Assembly (NCBI RefSeq): GCF_030253575.1
Contig: NC_080557.1
Coordinates: 13,678,001 to 13,742,000 of the forward strand
Length of the DNA: 64,000 bases
Reading direction: 5' to 3'
DNA from: Rhododendron vialii
Taxonomy: Eukaryota; Streptophyta; Magnoliopsida; Ericales; Ericaceae
Below, piece by piece: positions 1-10,757 of the stretch. The translations under genes and the position numbers were made by a program. Under the pieces are notes generated by a model, which saw only the letters and a list, made by a program, of their open reading frames with translations, was not told where the DNA came from and ran no database searches. Position 1 is the stretch's first letter. Every line of letters starts with the position of its first letter.

Positions 1-99
1 CGTAACTAGAATCATAAATATGTATTAAAAAATCAAAAATTGGCATAATGAAAATCACAAATTGTCATAATTTAGACATACGGTATACCATGTGTACCA

Positions 100-1345
100 T
101 AGCTTCCTCCCCAAATAAAACAGCCGGAAATGGGGTTATCACCACCACTGGAGTCCCCATGCCTTGACTAGCTCGATTGGCTAGTCAATTAGCGCTAGTA
201 GGAGTAGTATTCTTGTATCGCCTAAATACTGTTATTTTTGTGTGGAATTAACTTACATAAATAAAAGAAGGTGAAGTTGCAGAAAAAATGCTACAGATAC
301 AAACGGAGGGTTGCAAATTCCGCCGCGTAAGTGTTCAACTGATGTGTGTGAGTCTCATGTAGGGATGGCAGCCAGGCCGGGTGGATATTTTTGGGGTTTT
401 GTACCACAAAAATTATGAAACACGAAATGTTGGAAATTTGTTATTTTAATATTAAATTTATGTACATCTTCTGGTTCTAGACTTTTACAAGTCAAGTGTA
501 TATCTGTGTGAGAGGCTCTATCTTAGCGGTTGCTTGGATTTCTAGAAGCATATCTAGAAGAATCAAGGAGGATCTAGCAAATCTAGAAAATCTAAGATAT
601 CTAAGTAAATCTAGAAAAAATCAAGATCATATCTAATTGGATTTGGTCATTAATGGAAAAGATATAATTTAGATTCATATCTATCCATATCTTTCATATC
701 TTCCAAATCTAAGCATATCTTTCCATATCCAAGTGAGATTTGGTCATTAATGAAAAGATTTGATTTGGATTCTCTCTTGCTATATATAGCTTGCTTGAGT
801 GAAGCAATCTAAGCTAAGAAACCCAAGAGCAATTCTAAGACTTCTCCAAAATACTTAGTCTTCCATACTCAATTCTCCCTTCCATCTTTGCTCTCTAAAA
901 AATTAGTCGGTGTGAGAGTCTTGGGCAAAGTGTAAGGGAGTTTTATTGTGGAGCTTTGGGTTCTCCTACTTGTGCAGAGTAGGTCCGAACCATACGATAA
1001 ATTATTGGGCTGTTATATCCTGGAGGGGACAAGTCAGAGATTTTCTACTGCACCGGTTTATTACCGTAGGGGGCTTGAATCTCCTTAAAGAGAGCGAGAT
1101 TTCTGCGACTCAGCCTGTTAATTTGTCCATTGTAAAGTTTATTTTTTGTTGTAAACTTTTGTAATATCACCAACACGAAACAATTACAAATGCCGTGAAA
1201 CATGGACACAATCAGTAAAACTGTAAAACATTTAAGATATTAAGAGTTGGGAAAATAGGGTGTGAAAACCATGGAAGGCACAACAAGTCGTTAACGTAAA
1301 GCCGCATTTGCCTCCCTGCATTGCACAATTAACGTCCAATATTAG
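100..1345. repeat. Segmental repeat, copy 1 (split by a solo LTR)
   Basis: Bases ~100-427 and 1176-~1345 form one copy of a segment found again at 53465 and 57219. Shared landmarks are the CACCACCACTGGA.TCCCC stretch near 131, CTCGATTGGCTAGTCA near 172, AAATACTGTTATTT near 224 and GAGTCTCATGTAG near 350. After the LTR the homology resumes with CAATTACAAATGC and CCATGGAAGG. In the 57.2 kb copy the left edge is the 3' end of a candidate peptide reading frame, and this copy keeps a little of that frame (CCGGAAATGGGGTTATCACC). It starts close to the window edge, so its full extent is unknown. Confidence 0.85.
428..1175. mobile_element. Solo LTR, probably Ty1/copia
   Basis: The 748-bp element begins TGTTGG and ends CCAACA. 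It is flanked by the perfect 5-bp target duplication CGAAA (423-427 and 1176-1180). A TATA-like TATATATAGC lies near 781. No internal retrotransposon sequence, primer-binding site or second LTR is present, so this is what LTR-LTR recombination leaves behind. The related segments at ~53790 and ~57531 read straight across the target site and act as empty-site controls. Assignment to Copia rather than Gypsy rests only on size and ends. Confidence 0.9.
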
Positions 1346-2230
1346 TCTTCAAACAATTTAATAACTAATACCTGCATAATCGGACCACCTTAAAAATTTC
1401 ATAGCAATTTCTCGCACCCCTACAAAGCATGTAGTATGAGCAACCTCTTCTGAACATTATCAAATTAATGCATTAAATGCCTTGCAAAAAAAGGTTCGGA
1501 TCTTATCTTTGAAATGGACTCCAGATTGGGTCAATATAAGCTAATAGTACAGGAGTTGTGAGTTGGCTTACAACATCATCCCCAGGTCAAAATTCCAATC
1601 GATTACGTAAATATTCCATTGTAGTCCACTTCTTAATGAACAATTCCAAGATTAACTAAATAGTTTTGCACAATTTCTGTTATTGGGAGAACAAAAAATA
1701 AGGAGATTATAAAGACCAAAATAAAGCCATGAGACATTTAAGTAAGCGGTTGCTTTCAAATTTTGGAATATATTAATATTACCAGGTGAAGGGCTACGTT
1801 GCATAGCACGTATGTCATGCCCGTTGATTTGTAATTGCACATAAAAAGTTTTGATTAGTTAGTAGTTGGCAAGCAAGTTGAATATATTTAAATATTTACA
1901 GAAACTTGAATTCCCAATGAAGAAAAATTCTTCAACACCATTAGACCCAAAGGAACTAAACTCATCTCAACAAGAAAACGTTCCTTAGCGTAGTGTTGAA
2001 GTGGCCAAAGAAAGAGTCCAGAAAAAGATATGGTATCAAATTAGTTACAGAAACAAAAGAAAATAGCATAAAAACAAGGAAAGACAATATTGACAAATAC
2101 AAAAACAAGGAGGGAAATGCATACAGTCATATATAAGCAACTAATGGATCCAATGGAATATTTTCATGAAAACTAGCAAAATTCGTGTTAAGATAGCAAT
2201 GAAATAGGCAAAATGGTTACCACTTTAAAG
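1346..2230. other. AT-rich region downstream of the bHLH relic
   Basis: No reliable coding exon was found. On the minus strand this would be the 3' side of the bHLH pseudogene, where exons after the basic helix-loop-helix would be expected. A short minus-strand open frame near 1652-1840 does not resemble the family. I see no LTR, MITE termini or tandem repeat here. Confidence 0.4.
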
Positions 2231-2489
2231 ATGATACAAGACTGTTGACTTGAAGCCTCAACAACTTCACATAATCTATAATTTCGTCTAGCATGGCAGC
2301 CCTATCCGTCTGCAAAAAGGTTCAATGGATCAATGCTAGTTTCGTGTAAAGTCTATTGAAATTCATTTACTTGAGCTACAGCCTTAAAAAGTGAGTAGCT
2401 TAAAAAAAGTATGCTACAATGTATCACGCATAATTCATAATCAAAGGAGGGATCAAATTGGCAAATATCTTAATTTTCACATCTTGGAC

Positions 2490-4030
2490 TAAAGGTGGCA
2501 AATTGGACGGGTCTGGACGGGTTGAAATGGGTCGCACATCAAATATGGGCGGGTCAAATAGTAAACTGGTTAAAACGGGTCGGGTCGAATATGGGTCAAG
2601 CCAAAGCCAAACCTGCCCGACCCGATCCGTTTTCCTCTTTTTTCTTTTTTCTTTTTTCTTTTTTTCACCCGACACGATTCCTTATCCGTGATATCTTTTT
2701 TTACTTCTTTTCTTTTTAAAAAAAAATTATGAGTTTTGATCAAAAAAATTTACTTTTCCGATTCCTCTCGACGAAACGAATCAATAAGTTACAAAAATTT
2801 GAAGCAAAATTAACAAATACGAAAATCTTATTTGCGGACCATTCCGTAAAGAAGGTTTTATGGAGACCAATCACACATGTCCAAAGTGTTTTTGGACGGT
2901 CCAGATAGAAAATCAATTATGACCGATAACAATTAATTATAACCAGTTATAATTGAAAACAAATCTCAATCATTGATTGCGCAAATAGATGACTGAGATT
3001 GCGACATACCCAACCCGACCCATTTTACTTGGCACAAACCAAAATTAGCTTCCCTAATTAACCTAATTTTCCTACGTGCATATGCTCTTCCTTCCCTACG
3101 GTCAGTCGAGCATATATCGCTCCACTCCTTCACTTCGTTCAGTCGTTCCGCTTTCTTTCTTCGTTGTTTATGGGAAATGTGATAAAACGTGAACAACGTT
3201 TTATCTACCAAGCCACGGGCACTGGGGTGTGCGCGCCCGCGCACCTACATGCAAAAACTAGTCGCAGGCGGGCGCGTATATGCGTGTACGTGTATCCCCC
3301 ACCGTCTTTTAAGTAATAGACGACACTTAGTTGGAGGGCGTTAACCTAATTTTCCTGCGTGTCCAAAGTGTTTTACTTTTTCAGTTTCTCTCGTCAATAC
3401 GAATCAATAAGTCACAAAAGTTTGACGCAAAACTAACAAATATGAAAAAATTTAAACGAAGACAAAAAAAAAAAAAAAGTTTTCTTGGTTGTTTTCTCTC
3501 AATTCTTACGAGATCAGGGTATAATTTTTACATCGCATTTTCTAGAGGCAGCAAATGGGCGGGTCAATCAATTGTGTGGAACTCCAAGGTAGTTATCACA
3601 CAACGCGTTGTGTATTTAGTGTGCACCAAATGGTGTAACCATAGTTTTATTGATTTTGAATTATTCTTTTTTTTCACAAAAAAGATTTTATTCTTTCAGG
3701 CCTTCATAATTAGGAGGTAATTAAATGGCGTCGTGTGTGTATGATAATTCGTTGTCTCCTCCTCACTCGACCGAAGAAGTAGAAAAGCCAAAATCCAAAT
3801 TTCCCATTTTTCGTAATTAAAGAACTCTTCGTTATGCTTCAATTACGGCTCTGGGCCTTTAGTTTGAGTTCATAATGAACGTTTTTCAACCCATTTTTAA
3901 CCCATCTAAACCCATATAAATATGGGTTGATATGGATTCAACCCATATGAACCCATTATATAATATGGGCAGGTTGAGTTGGGTTATAAGTGGGCGGAAA
4001 ACAAAATATGGGTTGAGATTGCCACCTCTA
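2490..4030. mobile_element. Non-autonomous hAT element
   Basis: The 1541-bp element has terminal inverted repeats TAAAGGTGGCAA on the left and, read on the opposite strand, TAGAGGTGGCAA on the right. It is flanked by the perfect 8-bp duplication TCTTGGAC (2482-2489 and 4031-4038), which is diagnostic of hAT. Both subterminal regions are rich in degenerate GGGTTGA/ACGGGTC motifs. The interior holds no transposase frame. Two internal stretches (~2735-2840 and ~3370-3460) repeat each other (ACGAATCAATAAGT), so older duplicated material or nested elements are included. Confidence 0.88.
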
Positions 4031-4111
4031 TCTTGGACGTTCAATATGCCATAGTATTTAAAAAGATGCAACTGGTAAAGCAATGTTAGCATATACCGAC
4101 TCACACTTGGA

Positions 4112-4787
4112 CTATGAAGCACGGGTACTTCAGAAATGTCGCCGTACCCGTACCGGGTACGGGTACGGGTACGGGTACGGCGCCGGTACGGCAAAAACGT
4201 ACCGGGTACGGCATGGGTACGGCAAAATTTGATCGGGTACTTTTGATAATTTTGGGTACGGCATGGGTACGGCAATGGTACGGCATGGGTACGTTTTAGC
4301 CCAAAATGATTTTTTTTTCAAAATTTCAGGGATTTTTTTGTAAATAATTATAAAATATGGGCTTATTGTGTAATTTTTTTGTCTTTTATATACACATACA
4401 CGTTTACTGAGTCACTGAGAGAGGCAGCGGTCTAGGGCTCCAAATCGGAACAGAAGACGTAAGTTCTTTCTCTTTTATATACACATACACGTTTACACTA
4501 AGTCAATGTTTGTAAGTACTGTTGGTATGTAAGGAACAAGGAACTCGTCTAGCTTTGATCTAGGCACGTTGAACTTGATGTATGAACTTCGAACTTTTAT
4601 CTATCTTACATTTTGTTGGTAAAATGGGTTTATATTTCATTTAAAGCAATAAAAAATAGAAAAAAAATTCTATATCTATTCGCCGTACCCCCGCCGTACC
4701 CGTACCCTACTTTTTTGGGATTTTGCCGTTTCCCGTACCCGTACCGGTACCGTACCCGTACCGTGTACCGGTACCCGTGCTCCATAG
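4112..4787. mobile_element. Non-autonomous hAT element with GGTACG tandem repeats
   Basis: The 676-bp element has 17-bp terminal inverted repeats (CTATGAAGCACGGGTAC on the left; the right copy differs by one base) and a perfect 8-bp target duplication CACTTGGA (4104-4111 and 4788-4795). Just inside each end is a run of hexamers, GGTACG on the left (~4140-4290) and the complementary CGTACC on the right (~4683-4780), so each end is an array of possible transposase-binding motifs. No transposase coding capacity. It shares its CTATG terminus with the element at 25084. Confidence 0.9.
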
Positions 4788-5099
4788 CACTTGGACAATG
4801 TCCCTATTGTCAACTTCGAAAGCCAACACCAGTGTCCCAAAATAATGTTACGTTCCAACCTCAGTGCTTTCCGTTCCTAATAAACCTTTCATAAACTTTA
4901 GCACAATCACGATCATGCCAGAACAATGTCACAAATTACAATCCCAAGCTTTGATAGCAGCAATTAATATCTGCAAACTGGCACTCTAAACACAAGGCTT
5001 TCAGTTCCTAATACTATACTTTATAGGATATTATGGAAAAAAAGTAAAACAAGTAACTCAAAAGATGCACTAATAAAAGAGGAAGAGAAAAGGAAAGGA
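4788..5099. other. bHLH intron remnant
   Basis: AT-rich sequence between the hAT element and the first LINE-like sequence. Nothing further recognised. The exact 5' end of the LINE is not marked by a detectable target duplication. Confidence 0.4.
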
Positions 5100-6461
5100 T
5101 GTCCACTATTTTCCATGAGACTTCATCGAATCCTTACTTCATCAATCAAAAAGAAAGTCTCTCCGATCTTACAGTAGTACACACACAAGATAAACAATCA
5201 CCACTTGGGCCAAAGAAGTCAAAGTCTACATCCAGAAATGTCAAAGATTTGAAGTACTTGCATGCTAATTCGGGCCAGAATCTTCTGAGGTTGAAGAAAA
5301 AATGAACACTTTCATGGTCAGATGAAGACAGTTTAAATGCAGGTTCTGATGATTTGAATAAAACAACAGGAGAAACAAAATTCGAAAGACTTTGTGCATG
5401 TTCATTCTGGATCTATGAAGGGTACATCTACGATTACGGTTCCTAAACCTAAATTGCTTGATTTCCTTGAAATGGTTTCTGTTCCGAGTTTTTCTGCTGG
5501 GGAACTTTCTGCGGATAAACGGATTAAGGATTTGAGTATGGAAAATAGTATGTTACGTAAGCTCTTGGCTGAGAAATCTGTGTCTTCTCCTCCTCCTCCA
5601 GTGGGCGCTTGGAAGGATAAGGTAGGTAGGTGGTGGTTCTGAGAGTCGGGTTCACCTGGAATTTATTCCTCCACCGGTGATAAATGACAGAATAGTAGTA
5701 TCTCCCCCTGCTGAGGTTGAGGAATAGGGATTGGATAGATGAAAGTACTGCCTATTTGGCCATTTTCTAGATAAGAAATTACCATTTAAGATGGTGCGAA
5801 GCATTACTATGAAAATTTGGGCTGAGTGATGTCCTTGCCAATGATCATGGCTTCTTTTTCTTTGATCTTGCACACGATGGAGATCTGTTTAAGGTGTTAG
5901 AAGCTGGTCCCTGGCTCATTGGTAGTAAATCACTAGTTTTGAAGCAGTGGCAACCTCATCGGGCTTCGATTAAAGAGCAGCTTCGAACTGTCCCAATCTG
6001 GGTCCAATTTTACAATGTTCCTTTTGAGTATTGGACTGCAAGTGGTCTTAGTTATGTTGCTAGTTCTGTTGGCAAGCCATTGTACTGTGATGAGTTTACT
6101 ACTAAATGCATACGGATGAATTTTGCTAACGTGTGTGTTGATGTCAATTTAGACTCTCCTTTTCCTGAGTCTGTTGATCTTCGCTGTCCTAATGGTGATA
6201 CTGTGATAGTGATCAAATATCCTTGGCACCCTCTTAAGTGTATGAGGTGTAAGATTTTTGGACACCTGAATGATCACTGCCCTGCTAAGCCTAAGCCAGT
6301 CCCAATGGTTGCTCCTATGGAGCTTGCGGGGACTTCTATTCAAGCTGGGTCTGGTGGGATGGTCTCTTCTGATCAGCGTTTAACTTTTGGATCTCTTGGT
6401 GGTATGATACCTGCTGTTGCTGTTAGATAGCTATTCTGGGTCTCCTAAGCCTGTTCCAGCT

Positions 6462-6875
6462 TGTTGGAAATTGACTAGAATTCCTAAATTGACTAGGATT
6501 CCTTTTCCTATTTGGTTTAGGTTTATTTAGTGTTTTCCTATAAATAGGGACCTTGGGGGTTCCTAGGGTTATGGTCTTTTGTTCAAGGGCTTAGATATTA
6601 GGGTTTTGTTTATGCTCTTAGGGTTCCACCAAGGGTTTGTGTCTCCCTTTTGGGTTCCACCAGAGATTTGTCCCTAGATATCTGTTTGGTGCTTCAAGTA
6701 GAGTTACGGGTATAGCCGGCTCTTTGTTTCTCTCCCCGTTTATAGTGAATCCTCTTGCTCTTTTCCCCGTGGAGTACGTTCTTGCTTTGTGCTTGAACGG
6801 AACCACGTATATCCTTGTGTTCTTGTTTATCGCTTGTTGATTTATTATATTCTCAATTTCGTGTTCGGCACAACA
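6462..6875 (+). repeat. 5' LTR of Copia element
   Basis: 414 bp starting TGTTGGAAATTGACTAG and ending GGCACAACA. Contains a TATA-like CCTATAAATAGGGACC near 6536, the expected retrotransposon promoter. No difference from the 3' LTR was seen by eye. Confidence 0.95.
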
Positions 6876-6878
6876 AAT

Positions 6879-6890
6879 TGGTATCAGAGC
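6879..6890 (+). other. Copia primer-binding site
   Basis: TGGTATCAGAGC three bases after the 5' LTR is complementary to the 3' end of plant initiator-methionine tRNA, the usual primer for first-strand synthesis in plant Copia elements. Confidence 0.95.
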
Positions 6891-6952
6891 TCAGGGTTTC
6901 AATCCGAGGCTTTTGTTTTCCGTTGCGTATTGTGCAATTGGTGATCGTTTCA

Positions 6953-7735
6953 ATGGCGACTCGTTTCGAAATTGCGAAGTTCGATGGGCAGAGCACTAGC
7001 TTCAGTTTATGGCGTATTAAGATGAAGGCTTTGCTTGTTCAACAAGGATTACACAAGACTTTGTTAGGAAAATTGAAGAAGCCTGCTGATATGCAGGATA
7101 GTGTGTTTGAGGATCTCGATGCGAAGGCGCTCAGTTCGATTCAGTTGTGTTTAGCCGATGATGTGCTTCGCGAGGTCGGGGAGGAGGATACTACTGCCGG
7201 TATTTGGTTGAAGTTGGAAAGCATCTATATGACGAAGTCTCTTACCAACCGGTTGTATTTGAAGCAGCGCCTTTATACGTTTCGTATGAGGGAAGGTACG
7301 CCCGTAAAAGACCATCTAGATGAGTTAAATCGAATTATTATGGATTTAAAAAATATTGATGTTGTGATTGATGATGAAGATCAAGCCCTTATTGTGTTAT
7401 GTTCTTTGCCTGCATCTTATGAGCATTTTGTTACTACCCTACTTTACGGGAGGGATACGATTTCCATGGAGGACGTTAAGTCTAGTTTGTATTCGAAAGA
7501 ATTGAGGAAAAAAGTATCCGGTGAGGGTGGTGATTTTGATGCTCAGGGTTTGATGGTGCAAGGAAGAACTTCTGAGAGGGATTATGGCAGTAGAGGGGTT
7601 TCTGGCTCTCGTTCCACAAATCAGGAAGTAAAGTGTTTTTACTGTAGGAAATATGGGCACATGGTGAGAAATTGTCCTAGGTTGAAAAATAAGGATAATT
7701 TTGAAGAGAAGGTTGTTGCTGGTATTGTTGAATAA
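6953..7735 (+). CDS. Copia Gag (UBN2 type with CCHC knuckle)
   Basis: About 260 residues starting MATRFEIAKFDGQSTSF, the standard start of plant Copia Gag. The UBN2-type middle (KLESIYMTKSLTNRLYLK then LYTFRMREG) is followed near residue 225 by CFYCRKYGHMVRNC, a CX2CX4HX4C RNA-binding knuckle. An upstream open stretch from 6815 lies in the LTR and leader, so I start at 6953. A single TAA ends the frame just after VAGIVE. The frame continues without a shift into the protease at 7754, where relatives usually run Gag and protease together. Gag would form the cytoplasmic particle that packages element RNA. Confidence 0.9.
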   Translation: MATRFEIAKFDGQSTSFSLWRIKMKALLVQQGLHKTLLGKLKKPADMQDSVFEDLDAKALSSIQLCLADDVLREVGEEDTTAGIWLKLESIYMTKSLTNRLYLKQRLYTFRMREGTPVKDHLDELNRIIMDLKNIDVVIDDEDQALIVLCSLPASYEHFVTTLLYGRDTISMEDVKSSLYSKELRKKVSGEGGDFDAQGLMVQGRTSERDYGSRGVSGSRSTNQEVKCFYCRKYGHMVRNCPRLKNKDNFEEKVVAGIVE

Positions 7736-8407
7736 GATTCCGACGATTCACTTATGGTTCTTTCTGTGAGTGTCGGTGATGTCTGTTCGAATAACGAATG
7801 GATTCTGGACTCCGGATGTTCTTACCACATGTGTCCGAATAAAGATTGGTTCGATACTTATGAATCGGTCAGCTGTGGTACAGTTCTTATGGGGAATAAC
7901 ATGTCCTGTAGAATTGTTGGGATTGGAACAATTAAAGTCAGAATGCATGATGGGTTTGTGAGGACGTTGTTTGGTGTTCGACATATACCAGATTTGAAGA
8001 GGAACCTTATCTCTTTGGGTACTCTTGACTCTTTGGGTTGGAAGCATACCGCTGAAGGTGGAGTCTTGAGGGTTTTGAAGGGTGCTCGTGTTTTGATGAA
8101 GGGTCGGAAATCGAATAACCTCTATGTGCTTGATGGTAGTACGATTGTGGGTGCTACATCTTTGGGTTCTTCATCGGTGAATTCGAGGTTGACTCAGTGT
8201 TGGGTTTTTAACTCTGTGGTAGAGTCGGTAATTAACTCCGTGTGGAGTTTGAGCAGATCTTCGAGTGCATTCGGGAGGGATGCGTTGGGTGGGAGGTGCC
8301 CGTTGGAAGATAGAGGCTCAATTTGGAGGCATGTGCGGCTGGGTTTCCTAAGTTACGTTTACAAGGTCAAGCAGGTGTGCTTGAGCCTTGCTCGTTTATG
8401 CCATTAG
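7736..8407 (+). pseudogene. Copia protease, followed by truncated sequence
   Basis: In the same frame as Gag but beyond its TAA stop. It contains the retropepsin active site in the usual plant Copia context, WILDSGCSYHMC, then FGVRHIPDLKRNLISLG and a partial GAG-preintegrase region (SNNLYVLDG). After about residue 150 the similarity ends and the frame closes at 8407. The integrase and reverse transcriptase that should follow are absent, so this is the left edge of the internal deletion. Confidence 0.85.
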
Positions 8408-8505
8408 TGATTGCCCCATGGGGGGCTTTTGGGGGAGATGAGCGATTAAAGGAGAGGATTGCCTATAGTGTTGAATTCGATGGAATTCAAGTCAAGGTGG
8501 AGATT

Positions 8506-8919
8506 TGTTGGAAATTGACTAGAATTCCTAAATTGACTAGGATTCCTTTTCCTATTTGGTTTAGGTTTATTTAGTGTTTTCCTATAAATAGGGACCTTGG
8601 GGGTTCCTAGGGTTATGGTCTTTTGTTCAAGGGCTTAGATATTAGGGTTTTGTTTATGCTCTTAGGGTTCCACCAAGGGTTTGTGTCTCCCTTTTGGGTT
8701 CCACCAGAGATTTGTCCCTAGATATCTGTTTGGTGCTTCAAGTAGAGTTACGGGTATAGCCGGCTCTTTGTTTCTCTCCCCGTTTATAGTGAATCCTCTT
8801 GCTCTTTTCCCCGTGGAGTACGTTCTTGCTTTGTGCTTGAACGGAACCACGTATATCCTTGTGTTCTTGTTTATCGCTTGTTGATTTATTATATTCTCAA
8901 TTTCGTGTTCGGCACAACA
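8506..8919 (+). repeat. 3' LTR of Copia element
   Basis: 414 bp with the same sequence by eye as the 5' LTR. It is preceded by a purine-rich AAGGTGGAGATT, the likely polypurine tract priming plus-strand synthesis. Confidence 0.95.
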
Positions 8920-10757
8920 CAGCTTTTAACTGTGGATAGCTCTTTTGGGTCTCCTAAGCCTGTTCCAGCTTTTAACTATGCTAAAGCTTCTGCTCAAACC
9001 CCTTCTAGAATTATGATCTGTGATAATGCTGCTATTGAGAAGTTGGTAATTCACTATAGTAAGGAACCAAAATTGGTGAAAACTAACTTTGAGAGCAAAC
9101 ATTGGTGGAATCTTTGTTCCCTTCTGAGCATGACTTGAGGGACATTAGTTTTGTTACCCGCCCTGTTGTTGGTGATGCTTTTACTGGCAACAGGTTCTCT
9201 CCTTTAGCTGTGAAGGAGACTGAATTGGCTGGTGGTTGCTTTGTTCCTGTTGCTGCTTCATCAGCTGCTCCAACTGAGGTCGTTGGTGAGTTTGTTTCTG
9301 AAGAATCTGTTCCCTCTAAGGGTAAAGCTGGTGATCCTCCTGTGCCTCAAGTGGTGAAGGGTAGGAATAAGGGGAAAGGGGGAGGAAGGAAGCCTAAACT
9401 TCTTCAATGACTAAAATTGGTGTTTGGAACATTAGGGACCTCAATAACCCGTGAAAACAAAAGGAGGTACTTTCCTTTATCAGAGTCAATTGTCTTTCTC
9501 CAGTTGGTGTTGTTGAAGCTAAGATTAGGCCTGAAAATATGGCTTGTTCTACTGCTAGATGCTTTCCTACTGGTTGGCTTTGTTGGTAGTTTGGTTAGTT
9601 TTCCTGTGGTTCGCATTATTGTGGGTTGGGACCCAACCCTTCACTGCTTTCTGTCTCTTTAATCTCTTGCTCTGATAAGTTGATAACCTTGTCAATAGAA
9701 GTTATTTCTGAACGTAAGAGTTTTTTTTTTATTTTTTATGTGGTTTATCATTTGAACTTGGCTAGAGAAAGGGTTTGTTTTGTGGAATGACCTGTGATCC
9801 TTGTTCTCTATGATTGGTTCCTCATCTTGGACTCTTCTAGGAGGCTTTAATGTTGTTCGTAGCCGTACTGAGAGAATGGTGGGTTTTGATATGTTTGCGG
9901 CTGCTGATTTAACAGTTGTTCGGAGGATATTAATATGCAAGATATGTTTACTAAAGGGTTCTGGTATACCTGGACCAATAGGGGGGGGGGGGGGGGGGTT
10001 TGCTGGGTCTTGGTGAATGATTTCTGGTTGGACCTCTTTAGGGATATGCTGAGGTGGGTGGTCATGCCCCTGGGGTATCAGACCACTGTGTTCTTGTTCT
10101 TTCTATTGTGCATAAAAGCTTCGCTTTAAAGCTGTTCCTTTTTTATAATATTTGGATGAACAATGGGGGTTTCAAGGACCTGCTTGCTCTTTCTTGGAAT
10201 TCTGATGTTGCTGGAAACCCTAAGGATAGGCTCGGCCCTAAGCTCAAGGATCTCAAGACTTTGCTAAAAGCCTTCCATAAGGAACATTATAGTAACCTTA
10301 GTGACAGGGTTATGGAGGTTATAGAGGATTTGGCTAAAATTCAAGGCTTGTGTTTTAAATTTCCTGCAGATATTTTCTTGCATAACTTGGCGAAGGACTT
10401 TGTTCAGCAATTCCATTCTTTAAGTCATGCAGAGGAGTCTTATAAGACGCAGAAATCTAAGAGTTAAATGGTTAGCTTTGGGGGATAAAAATACTAAATT
10501 TTTCCACTAGAAGATGGCTGCTCGTAGAATGAGGAATACCATTCTTAGTCTTGTAAATGGTCAAGGGATTAGATTGGAAGATCCTGTTGCAATTGAAGGT
10601 AAGATTCTTGGATATTATCAGGGGCTGTTGGGGCCAGAATTCACTCAAAGAAGGGATGCCACTGCTGCTTTATCCGCTACTATTCATAATAAAGTGTCTC
10701 AGGAATTACATCAGGGTCTTAGTGGGGAATTGAAGTCTGGAATGCTTTAAAGTCTAT

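Larger units (their letters stand above)
6462..8919 (+). mobile_element. Recent, internally deleted Ty1/copia element
   Basis: A 2458-bp element with two 414-bp LTRs that appear identical by eye, bounded by TGTTGG and CACAACA and flanked by the 5-bp target duplication CAGCT (6457-6461 and 8920-8924). A primer-binding site follows the 5' LTR. It keeps gag and protease but lacks integrase, reverse transcriptase and RNase H, so it must have moved using proteins from a full-length relative. A full-length Copia is about 5 kb, so about half is missing. Identical LTRs imply a very recent insertion, much younger than the LINE it splits. Confidence 0.95.
5394..9410 (+). pseudogene. LINE ORF1 (DUF4283 plus zinc knuckle), disrupted
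   Basis: An ORF1-like protein is read in pieces. 5394-5642 carries a proline stretch followed by GAWKDKV, a usual LINE ORF1 start of DUF4283. After frameshifts and stops, 5894-6430 gives the rest of DUF4283 (FKVLEAGPWLIGSK in the wider frame, then VPIWVQFYNVPFEYW) and a knuckle CMRCKIFGHLNDHC, i.e. CX2CX4HX4C, for nucleic-acid binding. The Copia element at 6462 splits the frame, which resumes at ~8925 and ends with a basic GRNKGKGGGRKPK tail at 9410. The stop overlaps the next start as ATGA (9407-9410), suggesting ORF2 was made by stop-restart. Known role of the family: chaperone bound to LINE RNA. Confidence 0.85.

Noticed and set aside
4101..4321. Overlapping frames rich in Tyr-Pro-Val/Gly-Thr on both strands
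   Set aside because: Translations of the GGTACG hexamer array at the hAT terminus.
6618..6840. 62- and 67-codon frames also found identically at 8662-8884
   Set aside because: They lie wholly inside the two identical Copia LTRs and are not genes.
9980..10000. Run of about 18 G as a possible quadruplex regulator
   Set aside because: It interrupts the LINE endonuclease (WTNR|...) and is more simply replication slippage or a sequencing difficulty.
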